A DNA stretch of 64,000 nt from Brachionus rotundiformis (taxonomy: Eukaryota; Rotifera; Eurotatoria; Ploima; Brachionidae): assembly GCA_016802295.1 (NCBI GenBank), contig JAESIW010000166.1, forward strand, positions 168,201 to 232,200, read 5' to 3'. The translations under genes and the position numbers were made by a program. Position 1 is the first letter of the stretch. Each line of letters opens with the position of its first letter. Shown in pieces: positions 54,048 to 64,000 of the stretch. The notes under the pieces were generated by a model. It saw nothing but the letters and a program-made list of their open reading frames with translations. It had not been told where the DNA came from and made no database searches.

Positions 54048-55062
54048 TTATTCATCTTTTTTGGCTTTTTGTCTTTTTTCGTAGATTTTTTTCTTGTCCA
54101 CTTTGACATAATTATTGTTCAAGTCTTTAGGGTTTCTTTTGCGCTTGGCATCGTTGGTTTTTTTTATGTACTCATGGACATAAAAGTTGGTGAAAAGCAC
54201 AAGCATGATGACCATGTAGGTAGATAGGAGAATTTGGCCCCACATGGGAAAAGAGCACTTTCCGCTCAGGGTCAAGTAGATTCCGGTCAAAGTGTGGCTG
54301 AATGTGATGACAAATTGGACCAATTGAAATGTGGTTATGTACTTTTTCCACCAGAGTTTGTCCTTTAGGCTCGGAATTACCGAAAAAGCGTAGTAAGTGT
54401 ACATAAAAACATGTACTACACAATTTAGCGAGGCACCAAAGTAGGCTTGACCGGCGGGAATCCAGCTGATCACAACCCACCAGATCATTAGCTAAAATTA
54501 AGGCATTATAACACAAAAATATGCGCTTTATGGCACCAAGTTACCATGGTCGAGTGATGAAAAACGTGCAAAAATGTGACTTGGTTAAAGCGTTTTCTGA
54601 TAATCATCCAGAATGTGTCCAATAGCTCGATGGCCTTTGAGAAAAAGTACCACCACAAAGCTTTGGTAACTCGGGTCTCCTCTGGCTTGTAGTTTATCTC
54701 ACCGCAGGCGTAATTGTAGCCTGATTGGTACACTCCGAGCACTATTTCGACAAACATGTAGGCTGAGAGGAGCACTAGGCCGAAATTGTAGACAAACAGA
54801 ATCCATGCAGGCACTTTGACTTCTGGCAAGTAGCTCATGAGCCGTTTGCCGCTAAAGACCATTAGAAGATAGACAGCGACCAAGTAGAGCACTGGCTTGG
54901 GGTCATTCCAAACAAGTGGTAGATTATTGGTACGCGGATCTTTTATTTAAATTATTAGGCTAATTAAAGCTAATTTATTAAAGAATCTTTGAACCAAGTA
55001 CCTGTCTTGGTGAGTGCATCTTGGTAGAACGCGTTCCATTTATGGATCAAAGTCTCATTCAT
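54048..55062 (-). CDS. ELOVL very-long-chain fatty acid elongase
   Basis: Three exons on the minus strand, 55002-55062, 54545-54939 and 54048-54491 (introns 62 and 53 nt), give 299 residues. ELOVL enzymes are ER condensing enzymes that add two carbons from malonyl-CoA to fatty acyl-CoA. The histidine box HVFHH is at the end of exon 2, preceded by the family blocks KAIELLDTFWMIIRK and FNQVTFLHV. Exon 3 has GQAYFGASLNCVVHVFMYTYY and LWWKKYITTFQLVQF. About seven hydrophobic segments are present. The C-terminus is lysine-rich (YEKRQKAKKDE) and contains a plausible ER-retrieval signal of KKXX type. The sequence is nearer ELOVL2/4/5 than ELOVL3/6, which have HVxHH with different flanks. The exact subtype is uncertain. 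Confidence 0.93.
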
Positions 55063-56278
55063 TTTCTTTTCGATCTAGAAGCTAAAATTTAACTCTAAAT
55101 GCTTTATTAACAATGTTTAAATATAAAAAAAAATTATATATAAAAATGCGAGGAAAATTTCTCTTTATAAAGATGTGGCTCAAAAAATGGGACTGACAAA
55201 ATAATTTTTAAAATTATAGTTTAAAGTGATGTCAAAGCATAGATGAGCATATTTATCATCATTTAGTATCTTGTGACTCGGGTCACACATGAATGTTTTT
55301 TTTTTGTTTCTTAGTTTTATTTTTATTATTATAAACAAGTAAAAAAAAATCAATAATTTATTTTATTTTAGCTTATTCGTATAATAATAAAGATAATTAT
55401 ATAAATTAGAGAATAAAAAATCAATATTAAATAAAGCTGAGATAAAATAAAATTTAATTAACCAAATTATGGTAAAAAAGAAAAGTTTATATTTGGTAAA
55501 AAATTAATTGTTTTCTTTAAAGTAAAAAAATGCCTAATTAGATTAATAATTATAATTTTGTGGTAATTAACTTCATCTGATTGTTTAAATTAAAACTCAA
55601 AATTACGCGTAATAACACGCATTGTTTGATACCGACACATTTTTTGTCTTTTTGCTTGAATATAATTGCAAGATTGTACGCATCTTTACGCGGGAAAACA
55701 CACTTAAATTTCAAAGTACTGACATTTTATTTGTCTTTTATCGAAAGATATTACAAATTCACATAGATAAGGCCTTGCATTTTATTTTCATTACGAATCT
55801 GAAGATCATTCGATTTTTAAAATTTCGCTTTTTTTTCCATTATAAAAACTGATAAGAAATGTCTATAAATTTAGATTATTTTGTTTTATGTTATCTTTGT
55901 TTAAATGTCTCAAAAAAAAAATTTTTTTAAAGCAAAAATTTTGTTAAATTTTGTCTAATTATCACATAATAACATTTTACTTTAAACTCAAAGTAAACAT
56001 ATTATGTAAATTAAATAATTAATATACAAAAATATCTATCTAATTAAACAAATAAAATCTGTTTGGCGTATTTTATATTTTAAAATAGATATAAATTTTT
56101 AAATAATTAATTATGGATCTATCTTAATACTAGATGTTGTAAAATTTGTCTTCATTACTGACGTGTTCGGCTTGAAAATAAACTTTTTTTTAAAAAAAAA
56201 AAGAAAATAAATTTAATAATAAATTTTTACTTCTAATGAATTATTAAAATTAGACTAATTATAATCTAAATATTGAGA
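55063..56278. other. Intergenic, no gene seen
   Basis: AT-rich divergent intergenic region between ELOVL (-) and the SLC17-like gene (+), so both promoters should be here. The overlapping frames near 55581-55852 are low complexity. No repeat shared with the rest of the window. Confidence 0.4.
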
Positions 56279-57541
56279 ATGCTCATAAGCACGTCCAAAA
56301 CAGTGGCCTTATGTTCATTTTCCAATTTGATAAACGCTGCCGACCGAGCCATAATGCCGCTGGCAGTTCTTCAAATGGGCCCAGAGTTCAAATGGGACAT
56401 GCATTCCCAGGGCTGGCTACTGTCCGCTTTTCCAATCGGCTACTTGAGCAGTCAAATAATTGGAGCCAAATTTTCAAAGACATTTGGTGGCAAGAACGTG
56501 CTCACATTTGCCGTTCTTTTCTGGTCCATGTTGACATTTTTGACGCCTATTTTTGCCAATTCCTATGGACTTTTGATCACATCACGTATACTTCTCGGCA
56601 TAGCCGAAGGTGTCGGTCTTCCGGCAGTGGTGCAAATATTTTCTACATGTGTTCTGGCCGATGAGAGATCGCGAGCTTTCGGCTACTTGGTTGCCTTTGG
56701 CAGCATTGGTCAAACTCTGGCCGCATTTATCTGTCCACATCTTAGCTGGAGATGGATGTTTTTGTTGTTTGGTGCCAGTGGCTTCATATGGGTATTTGTG
56801 TGGATATTTTCTTTCAAAGAAATCCGAATTATCACCGAAGATGATGACTTTATAATAATTCCACCAAAGATGACCAACCGGACCAGATGGTACGACTATT
56901 TTAGACACTCGCAGCTATGGTCCATTTACTTGGCTCACTTTTCAATGAGTTGGACTAGCAATATAATAACCAATTGGGTACCATTTTATCTATCTAAATA
57001 TCTGGGCGTGAGCTCCACGGCCTTGTCGTTCACAGCTATTCCGTATATTGTTAACTCGTTTGCTGGGATACTGGCCGGCCATTTGGCAGATTCATTGATT
57101 ATGGGCAATTGGACAGTGCTGTCAGTAAGAAGACTTATGACTGCAATGGGCCTAGTCGGACCAGGCATCTGCTTGCTTATATTCACAAGCTTGGACAATT
57201 TGGTTTTAGCCTTCAGGTAAGTGGTGATAAAAAAAAAAGAGGTAATTTTTATTATTTGTTAATATTTAAGTGTAATTTCAATATGTATGGCATTCTTGGC
57301 GTGTAACTCATGTGGTCATTTGGCAAATCATCTGGACATAGCTCCCAACTCAAGTGCAATTACATTTGGCATATCGAACACGATAGCCACTGTACCAGGC
57401 ATATTTATAGGACCACTGACAGCCGAACTGGTGGTCAAGTCCGGCGGCAGATGGCTTCCGGTATTCATGATTGCTGCTTTGGTCAATTTTGTTGGCTCAA
57501 TTGTCTACTATTCTCACAGTGGCTCTTCCCAGATCATATGA
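56279..57541 (+). CDS. SLC17-family organic anion / nucleotide transporter
   Basis: Two exons, 56279-57216 and 57271-57541 (54-nt intron, donor GTAAGT), give 402 residues. A major-facilitator protein with about 11-12 membrane segments. NLINAADRAIMPLAVLQM, WDMHSQGWLLSAFPIGYLSSQIIGA, RILLGIAEGVGLPAVVQIFS and FGISNTIATVPGIF follow the SLC17 pattern. The closest I recall is SLC17A9, the vesicular nucleotide transporter, and plant phosphate-transporter relatives. The N-terminus is short with no cytosolic extension. The short loop after helix 6 (FKEIRIITEDDD) replaces the usual longer one. The substrate cannot be read from sequence; vesicular ATP or an organic anion is the likely range. Confidence 0.85.
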
Positions 57542-57935
57542 TCAGACAATTGGATCTGATTTTAGTAGAATATTTTTATTACATAAAATAAAAAGAGTTT
57601 TTTTTTCTTCTCGTTTGTTAATATCAAATCAAATTTGTTAAAATTAAAATTTTATAAAAAGATAATTTGTTTTATATATTTTATTTAAAAATTGGGAGTT
57701 TTGTTTCTGATTAAAATTTAAATTAAAATAAATATATTCAAGGACATAATACCTGTAAAATATAATTAAAGACTGAATTAACTTTTTTGACTCTAAAATT
57801 CAAGATTTTTGTAAATAAAACAATATCCAGTCAAGCATTTAATTGAACTTATTATTTTAAATTATACAAGTTTATACATGCATATTTTTTTCTCAATTTC
57901 TAGTGTTTGTCTGTCAAGTCAAACTGTGAGTCCTT
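57542..57935. other. Spacer downstream of the SLC17-like gene
   Basis: AT-rich 3' flank; no feature seen. Confidence 0.4.
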
Positions 57936-58220
57936 GCCCTCTCATTTTCTCATCCGGACTTGGGACCGGCAACGGTATGATTGCAACTCAACAGTCAGCG
58001 GCCAAAGTTACATATGGGACGTTCATCATAAACAGCGCCACTCATCCGAGCACTTAATGGCTGCGAACTCGGCAACTATTTAGACTAGCTTGGAACCACA
58101 AACCAAGCGTATCTATATCTGGATACAAGCTTATCCAAACTAAAGACACTTTACTTTTTTCACTAAGGACTATCATCAGCTCCAGCTTGCAAGCCTCCTT
58201 ATCCGGGCTGGGCACTGGCC
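57936..58220 (-). repeat. Interspersed repeat, diverged copy E
   Basis: About 90 bp in the middle (from GGGACGTTCATCATAAACA to AACCAAGCG, 58017-58108) is almost identical to copies A-D. The outer parts are diverged, but the CCGG-containing module (ATCCGGACTTGGGACCGG) is recognisable at the left end. A second version (TATCCGGGCTGGGCACTGGCC) lies at the right end near 58200-58220. Paired end modules are therefore a shared trait of the family. Confidence 0.75.
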
Positions 58221-58285
58221 AAAAATATTAATTAAGCTAGTTTTGTTAAATATTATTCTAATTTTCTTTCTTTATTTCGATCTAG

Positions 58286-58348
58286 GAGGCAAGATTACAA
58301 TTCAAACTTTGGAGGATAACCAGATCACCGATGGCTTTTCACTTGAGG
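58286..58348 (+). other. Orphan exon-like segment
   Basis: Sixty-three bases between a good acceptor (...CGATCTAG) and donor (GTAATA) read GGKITIQTLEDNQITDGFSL in one frame. It lies between two repeats and has no visible partner exon. It may be part of a captured gene or pure chance. Confidence 0.3.
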
Positions 58349-58584
58349 TAATATATTTTTTTTCTTTTCCTTTTGTGGGACTCGGTTAATTCTATTTGCA
58401 TTTTTCTAGAAGTCTATAATTCTCATTTTCTATATTTTCTAAGCATTCTTTGATGGAGTCAGTTATTCCATTCCGATTTGTATTTCTTAGCTCTCTTAGT
58501 TTAAGTTCTATTTTCTGAGAAAAATCCATCTCTTCACTTCCATTTTCTTTCATGAGCCATTGTCATTTTATTGGTTAATAACCT

Positions 58585-59130
58585 TATGTTGACACTAAAA
58601 CAGAGTCAGCTTTTTTTTCGATGAATATGAATTTAAAACAAGTCGATAGGAGGCTTGAATAAGACTTTTGAGATCGGCGCTCCTAAGATTGTGGGAATAA
58701 CCAAAAACCGTTAAAACAATCCCTTTATTATTCAGTGAAAAATGACAAGGATTATCCTACGTTTAGAGCTTCTTCTGTTTAAAGAATTGGATTGACAGAA
58801 CAAAAACTCTACAATCAAACAAAGACTGTCTCGCTTGACAAAATCGTCAGAACAACAAGGCTAAGATGGGCAGGACATGTACGACGAATGTTGGACACAC
58901 GGTTACCAAAGATTGTTCTATTTGGTGATATTTCGAGTGGAAAGCGTAGAAGAGGAAGACCAGAAAGAGAGTGGACAGATTGCTTAAAAGAGGACTGTGA
59001 GAGAGCTGGAATTGTCTGGTCAAAATGGGTGAATGAATCGAAGAACCGCGAGAAATGGCGCATCAAAATCTCGTCCCTAACCTCAAACAGATGAGGATAA
59101 AGGACCCCTTATTATTATTATTAATGTTTA
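58585..59130 (+). mobile_element. LINE 3' end (RTE-like ORF2 C-terminus)
   Basis: The frame from 58792 to 59094 includes RTTRLRWAGHVRRML, LPKIVLFGDI, GKRRRGRPEREWTDCLKED and NREKWRIKI. This is the characteristic end of ORF2 in RTE and related non-LTR retrotransposons. The 3' terminus carries a short ATT repeat (59113-59125), as is usual for RTE. The 200 bp before it share blocks with 51410-51600. Truncated at the 5' side. Confidence 0.85.
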
Positions 59131-59565
59131 AAGATAAACCCTAAAATAATTATTCATCTAATTAGGAAATAAAAAAATTTAAACATTTAATTCGAAAATT
59201 TTATTCATTAATTTAAAATAAATTTTTTTAAAGTAGATTTTCTCTCCTTTCTAAACATTTACTCAATAATTAAACCATTTTTTAATAACTGAATTTTATC
59301 GTTATTAAACAAATGTATATATCAATAACCAAAAGCAACAAAAAATAAAGAATAATAAAAATATATATATATATGTATATGTGTATGTATGTAAAAATAT
59401 AAAAATATAAAATTCAACAAAAAAAAAAAAAAAAAACAAATTAAAAATAAAAATAAAATTTTTTCTGTCAAAATTTATTATCTCTAAGGCAGATAATTAT
59501 AGAACAAGTTACACTGAACAATATAAACAAGAAAATAAAATGGACATTGTGTTTGGTGATATGGG
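59131..59565. other. AT-rich 3' flank of CHD1 with simple repeats
   Basis: Contains a TATA/TGTA simple repeat (about 59362-59392) and an A-run (59420-59437). It probably includes the CHD1 3' UTR. Confidence 0.45.
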
Positions 59566-62012
59566 CTAGTTGTGGTGGTGGTGATGTTGGTGGTTGTTGT
59601 GATGGTAGTTATGCTGTTGGTGATGGTGGTGGTCGTGGTGGTGATTGTCCCTTGGCGGCGAGGCTTGGCGGCTGTCTTTGAACTTTTTACACGAGTCGGC
59701 GGTGCGATGCGCCGAGGACGAAGATGAGAGGCGGCGAGAGTAGGGCGAGGAGGACGGGCTGTCGGCGCTTGTGATCGCGGAGCCGTGCGACTTGAATTGT
59801 CGGTTGAGGATTGGCGAAGCGCCGAGCAGGCCGGGCTGAAGGCTGTGCGCGCCGTAGGACGACTTGGACGGCTCGGGCCCACAATCGTGATCACGTGACC
59901 GGTTCATTTTGGAATTGTGGCGCGCACGCTCGGTCCAGTGCGATCTGTTAGCGTGGTATGTGTTGTGGCTGGCGTGCTGGCCGTGGTGGGCCTTTCGCGA
60001 TTGGTGGGAGCCGGCGGGGCTGGAGAACGGGTAAGCGTAGGAAGAGGAGGGGGCGCCGGCGTGGCCCAGCTGTCCCGGCGCATACAACTGGTGGTCGCGC
60101 GAGTTGCAGAATTTTTTATACAAATTTTTCACCTTTTCCCAATTCCATTTGATGGTAAACTTGGACACAAACACCCATAGATAATTGCGCCACAAGTTTA
60201 TCTTCTCCGGGTCGCTGTATATGGTCAAATGGTCGTTTATTTTGTCGCCTATTTCCAACAAATGGCGCTTTATCTCCTCGTAGTCTTTGACATTGTCCAG
60301 TTGGTTGAGATTCTTGAGCGCACGCTTCACCGGTCTGAGTATATTTTTGCACTCTTCGAATATCTTGTCACTTAGGACTATTTTGGACTTGTCCTCTTTG
60401 TCCTTTTTGTCCGCTTTGGCCACGGCTGGGGCTTTTTTGGTGGCGCGTTTTGCGCTTGATGTGTGCACGGACTCGTCTGTCACGTGCACAGATGATAGAT
60501 GGTGTTCGGCAGCTATTTCGCTGCCATTTATGGTGCCTGGTGTGTCTTCTGAGGAGTTGTGGCGCTTTTTTTTGCTCAAAATTTTGTCACTCGAGTCGCT
60601 GTGGTTGGGATCGAGCGACTCGTCTGTCTCATTTTTGATCTTGCGTTTGGTTTGTGCGACCAATGTGGAGCCGTTTAGGATTTCTTTCCAATTTTTGCCA
60701 TACTTTTCTGTGTTTATTTGGTTCTGGAGGACTTTGATCAAGTAGTCGATGCGGGTTCTCAGATGTTTGGACTGAGGCTTGAGTTTGACGGGCTCCTCGG
60801 CGTGCCCGTTCGATTTTGGCACGGTGACCAAAATTTTGTCTGCTAGTCCGAGGCCGTGCTCGGCCTTGATGGTCTCCCAGTTGCCGTAGCCGTGCTCGAG
60901 GATGCCCTTGAGCAGCGCTCGGTCCTCGTCGTTGCTCCACTCGCAGTCCCAATAGGTCTGCTTCAGCTTGGTCTTGAACTGGAATTGGTCGAAATTGGCC
61001 GCATAGTGCGCCAACGGCTCGAAGTACTTTTCGGTGTCGAGTATTTGCTGGGCGTTTATTTTGACGCCGTTAATGTCGACGCACGGGCCGGTTTTTTTAG
61101 CAGTGACACTTTTTTTGTCTTTGTTTTCGTCGACGGCTTGCAGGCACAATTGGCGCATTTTGCCCGCAAATTCAATCAAGCACGCTTGGGATTTTTCTTC
61201 CAACTGTGCGTCCTGAGCCACTGTGTCTATTCGGTCCAATGGACACGGATACTTGCGGTACGATCTGACAAAGCGGCGTATTTCGGCCGAGTTGAGGCCG
61301 CTGAACTCCGATTGGGATTTTATTTTGTTTTTTCTGGAGCTTTTGAGCCGGCTCTCGGAGTCGGACGAGTTGGCCGACTCGTTGTTGGCGTACTCGTCCT
61401 CGTCCGATCTGCTGTTCCATTTGGTCGTTTGTGTGCGCTGTCGCCTGGTCTCGCTGAATAGCTTCAAGCGCTCGGTCTCCTCTTCGAGGTCGATTTTTTT
61501 CCTCTCCGACTCGGGTATTATGTCGTTCCAGGTCTTGTCGTCTTCCATTGTGGAAAACGTGGCCACCTTGAACTGTGACAGGAGCTCGTCGCTTGCCGAC
61601 TGCTCGTTGGTGTCCTCTCTGGTCTCGGCCCGCTTCAGTATTTCGTCAATGTCGTAGTCCTTGTCCTCGTTTTTGCTCTCCATTTCCTCTTTGAACAACT
61701 CCTCGGCGCCAAACTTAAGTATGGAGTTTATTTCCTCCTTGGTAAATGGGTTCGAGTTGGTCTGGGCGCGGCTATTGAGCACAGTGCGTCCAGTGGTGTC
61801 CATTCGTTGTATCACCAGGTGATCGAGGACCATTTTTTGCTTGGCTCGTTCGACAATGTCCTCCTCGATCGAGTTCTTCGATACCAGCCGGTATATGTTG
61901 ACTTGATTTTTTTGACCAATGCGGTGAGCGCGAGCCTGCGCCTGTAGGTCATTTTGAGGATTCCAGTCCGAGTCGTATATGATTACTGTGTCCGCAGTGG
62001 ACAAGTTTATGC
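59566..62012 (-). CDS. CHD1: CHD1 chromatin remodeller, C-terminal part
   Basis: A single exon encoding the last ~815 residues; the 5' part is not in this window. It starts at an acceptor (TTTCAG, 62018-62013) in the helicase C-lobe: NLSTADTVIIYDSDWNPQND, then ARAHRIGQ (motif VI) and IYRLVSKNSIEEDIVERAKQ. Next come VLDHLVIQRMDTTGRTVL and ILKFGAEELF, the CHD1-type bridge, then DIDEILKRAET. The SANT/SLIDE DNA-binding domain is recognisable (LNSAEIRRFVRSYRKYPCPL, GYGNWETIKAEH). The CHD1 helical C-terminal domain follows (ECKNILRPVKRALKNLNQLD, WRNYLWVFVSKFT). The end is Ser/His-rich. CHD1 slides and spaces nucleosomes during transcription; its chromodomains would be upstream. The intron preceding this exon exceeds 1.9 kb, exceptional here. 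Alternatively the locus could be a truncated copy. Confidence 0.93.
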
Positions 62013-62102
62013 CTGAAATAAATTAGCTTTTTTATCTTCAATCAATAAATGGTTAATTAAGATGTGAAATTTGGTCAATGAGGACCCAAAGCTGAACAAA
62101 AA

Positions 62103-62252
62103 TTTTTTGGTAAATTTGTGTCTCCGTAAGTTAAATGATGGTTCTGCCAGTGAGGCTTAATGGACTGCCGCAATGTAATGGGTTATGTGGCATCAATGTC
62201 TCATTGGCAGAACCATCATTTGACTTACGGAGACTCAAATTTACCAAAAAAA
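62103..62252. mobile_element. MITE-like hairpin element
   Basis: Arms of about 50 bp, 62103-62153 and 62202-62252, are inverted copies (TTTTTTGGTAAATTTG..., then ...CAAATTTACCAAAAAA) including TCTCCGTAAGT and GATGGTTCTGCCA, with about 48 bp between them. The size and near-perfect arms fit a miniature inverted-repeat element. It lies just upstream of the CHD1 exon, presumably in its intron. Confidence 0.8.
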
Positions 62253-62916
62253 GTCTTTTGGCTCTGTTAGACCAAATTTTACTCAAAGTGATTCTATTTT
62301 AATCAATTTAATAAGCATCTGGTCATACAATTATTAATTAGTTGTTAATTTAATTTTAAAGAGATAAAAAAAAAGAATAACTTTGGCAAAAATTTATTGA
62401 TTTAATTGTTGGTTTTAAACGATTGTAAAAATAAAATATTTTTAATTAATAAAAAATATTGTATAATTATTATTATTATTATTATGGTTTAAATGTTATA
62501 TCACGAAAAGATTCTAAATTATACAGAATGTCACAAAGTGGGCAAATTGAAGTATGTGACCTAATTAAAATGATCATTTTTGATACTGAAATGCAAGACA
62601 TTTATAAACTGTTTGCAAACGTTTTGCAGAATTATTCGACTAAAATGCTTTGGAAAGGTTTTGAAAGCGTTAAAAAATTAAGCCAATTGGGCTAATAAAT
62701 GCTTGGTCAATTTGATTTTTTTAAGCTAAAAACTAATTAATTAGTTAATTAGTTATTTTGAGAATTTTAGGTTTTGTGGAATTTAGTACAATAGAACAGA
62801 ACAAAATGTTAAAAATTCTTATGACAAATACGACTGCAGATATTTTGCACATTATTGACAGACTTATCTCCCATTTTTAAATTTTGAACCAAATTTAACA
62901 GGAATGTAGCAGTTAA
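62253..62916 (+). other. Intronic or intergenic DNA with a small open frame
   Basis: AT-rich. An ATG at 62528 opens a 55-codon frame to 62695 (MSQSGQIEVCDLIKMI ... ESVKKLSQLG). It is not low complexity and has a coding-like composition, but there is no match I recognise and no clear promoter. If CHD1 spans this DNA on the other strand, the frame would be intronic and antisense. Confidence 0.3.
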
Positions 62917-63098
62917 AAGGTATTGTGAATTTCCAAGAGCACTTTCTATTTTGATAAATTAAAATTTACTGAAATATAATATGTTTAAAAAAGTATTTGT
63001 TGCGGTACTTTTTTAAACATATTTTATTTTGGTGAATTTTAATTTATCAAAGTAGGAAGTATTTTTGTTATGTTTGTTTTTGAAATTCACAATACCTT
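62917..63098. repeat. ~180-bp imperfect palindrome
   Basis: The left arm from AAGGTATTGTGAATTTCC and the right arm ending GGAAATTCACAATACCTT-like sequence pair across a centre near 62998-63005 (TTGTTGCGG). The inner arms, around TATGTTTAAAAAAGTA, pair almost perfectly. It is probably a second MITE or a folded-back duplication. Confidence 0.7.
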
Positions 63099-63199
63099 AT
63101 TAAAAGATGATCATCATCATGATTAATAGTTTTAATTATCGTTGTTTGTAATTAGTAAAAATACTGGCTATCAAATTAGAGGATTTTTTAGATATCTTA

Positions 63200-63930
63200 A
63201 GAAAATCAAATGGAAGTCATAAGGTAAGTCTTCCATTTAAAACACTATGAGCATGAAAGAACATGAAAACAAACAGTTATTACGTAATTTAAGAACATTG
63301 ACTGACAGTTGTCGACCTGTGAGCGCAATAGGTCAATGGTTCTAGAAGACTAATGCTAGGAATGCTAAGAATAAGTGATCAACTAGATGATTACGTGATA
63401 GCTAAGAACAATGAAGCAATAAAGTAAAGAATTTCATAATTTATTAAATAAATTAAATGACAACCTTAAGATTAGTCTTCCATTTATGACACTAAAAGAT
63501 GAAAGAACATGTCAATGAAATAGAATGATTACGTAATAGGTGAACACATTAAAAAGGTTGTCCGTTGCCGAATAATGTAAATGCATCTACAAGAATAGTG
63601 CTAGTAGTGCTGAGACTAAGAGAACAACTGAATGATTACGTAATAGCTTGAAGCATCAGAAACACTGTGAACGAAAGAAAACGCTCACTAACCAATAGTT
63701 TTCGACATGCAAGAAGAATAGGCTAATGGATCTAGAAGACTAGTGCTAGTAGTGCTGAGACTAAGAGAACAACTGAATGATTACGTAATAGCTAGAAGCA
63801 TCAGAAACACTGTGAACGAAAGAAAACGCTCACTAACCAATAGTTTTCGACATGCAAGAAGAATAGGCTAATAGGGAACAGTTGAATGATTACGTAATAG
63901 TTAGCTAAGAACATTAGAATCCCGGAATAG
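63200..63930. repeat. Minisatellite with spaced TTACGTAA palindromes
   Basis: A degenerate tandem array. The last two full units (from about 63590 to 63875) are nearly identical over about 140 bp (CTAGTGCTAGTAGTGCTGAG ... ATAGTTTTCGACATGCAAG). TTACGTAA or a one-base variant occurs at 63280, 63391 (TTACGTGA), 63529, 63636, 63781 and 63890, so spacings alternate near 110 and 140 bp. The octamer is a known binding palindrome for PAR-bZIP and C/EBP-type factors. No coding potential. Confidence 0.75.
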
Positions 63931-64000
63931 ACCTTTTGTTGGAGCAGTGGCGAAATTTCAATATAAATAGTGACATAGTTATAAATTTACATGAAGTTGA

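Noticed and set aside
55581..55852. Overlapping plus-strand frames between ELOVL and the SLC17-like gene
   Set aside because: Low-complexity Phe/Ile/Leu/Lys peptides as expected from AT-rich DNA; no splice or promoter context.
1..64000. CRISPR arrays, bacterial operons, or prophage
   Set aside because: The genes are spliced and animal-specific; no array of direct repeats with unique spacers was seen. The 63.2-63.9 kb array is a tandem minisatellite.

Overview
The window is nuclear DNA of an animal. It is very AT-rich. Most introns are tiny (34-62 nt where I could place both ends), eukaryotic tRNA genes are present, and several genes are animal-specific: Twist, MAP1/Futsch, TMEM41B, CHD1 and SLC17. 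DRC9/IQCG (motile cilia) and CCDC57 (centrosome/centriole) show a ciliated animal. The compact introns, together with a local cluster of zinc-finger/coiled-coil/MATH genes, remind me most of a monogonont rotifer of the Brachionus type. That assignment is inference; no marker sequence here proves it.

Layout. 0-13 kb: IQCG/DRC9 (-), tRNA-Phe, Twist (-), SRRM1 (+, spliced), IBA57 (+), two identical tRNA-Asp genes around LINE tails, and a MAP1/Futsch-family gene (-). 13-18 kb: gene-poor, holding decayed LINE ends and one small unrecognised spliced gene. 18-21 kb: TMEM41B, IMMP1L and a two-domain saposin-like secreted protein, all on +. 21-29 kb: three same-strand zinc-finger/coiled-coil/MATH paralogues with LINE debris, a local duplication and an orphan coiled-coil gene between them. 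29-32.6 kb: LINE debris and an assembly gap (31535-32148) whose two flanks are near copies of each other. 32.6-35.5 kb: CCDC57.

36-44 kb: three full-length copies (A, B, C) of a ~590-bp repeat, all in one orientation, bracketing a tandem pair of unrecognised secreted-protein genes (one frameshifted, one with a lone in-frame TGA), a tRNA-Phe and a DD3-3-like secreted protein. 44-49 kb: LINE fragments on both strands, the mitochondrial phosphate carrier SLC25A3 (-) and a ~520-bp inverted-repeat element. 49.8-57.5 kb: ATP synthase gamma (+), mitoribosomal mL64/GADD45GIP1 (+), a small secreted protein (+), an ELOVL elongase (-) and an SLC17-family transporter (+). 57.9-64 kb: more repeat copies, a LINE 3' end, the last visible exon of CHD1 (-) and, upstream of it, two palindromic elements and a minisatellite carrying regularly spaced TTACGTAA palindromes.

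Several genes serve the mitochondrion (IBA57, IMMP1L, SLC25A3, ATP5F1C, mL64), but they are scattered, on both strands and each with its own spacing, so I see no operon. The unusual content is the lineage-specific genes (MATH cluster, secreted pair, small secreted proteins) and the repeat structures.
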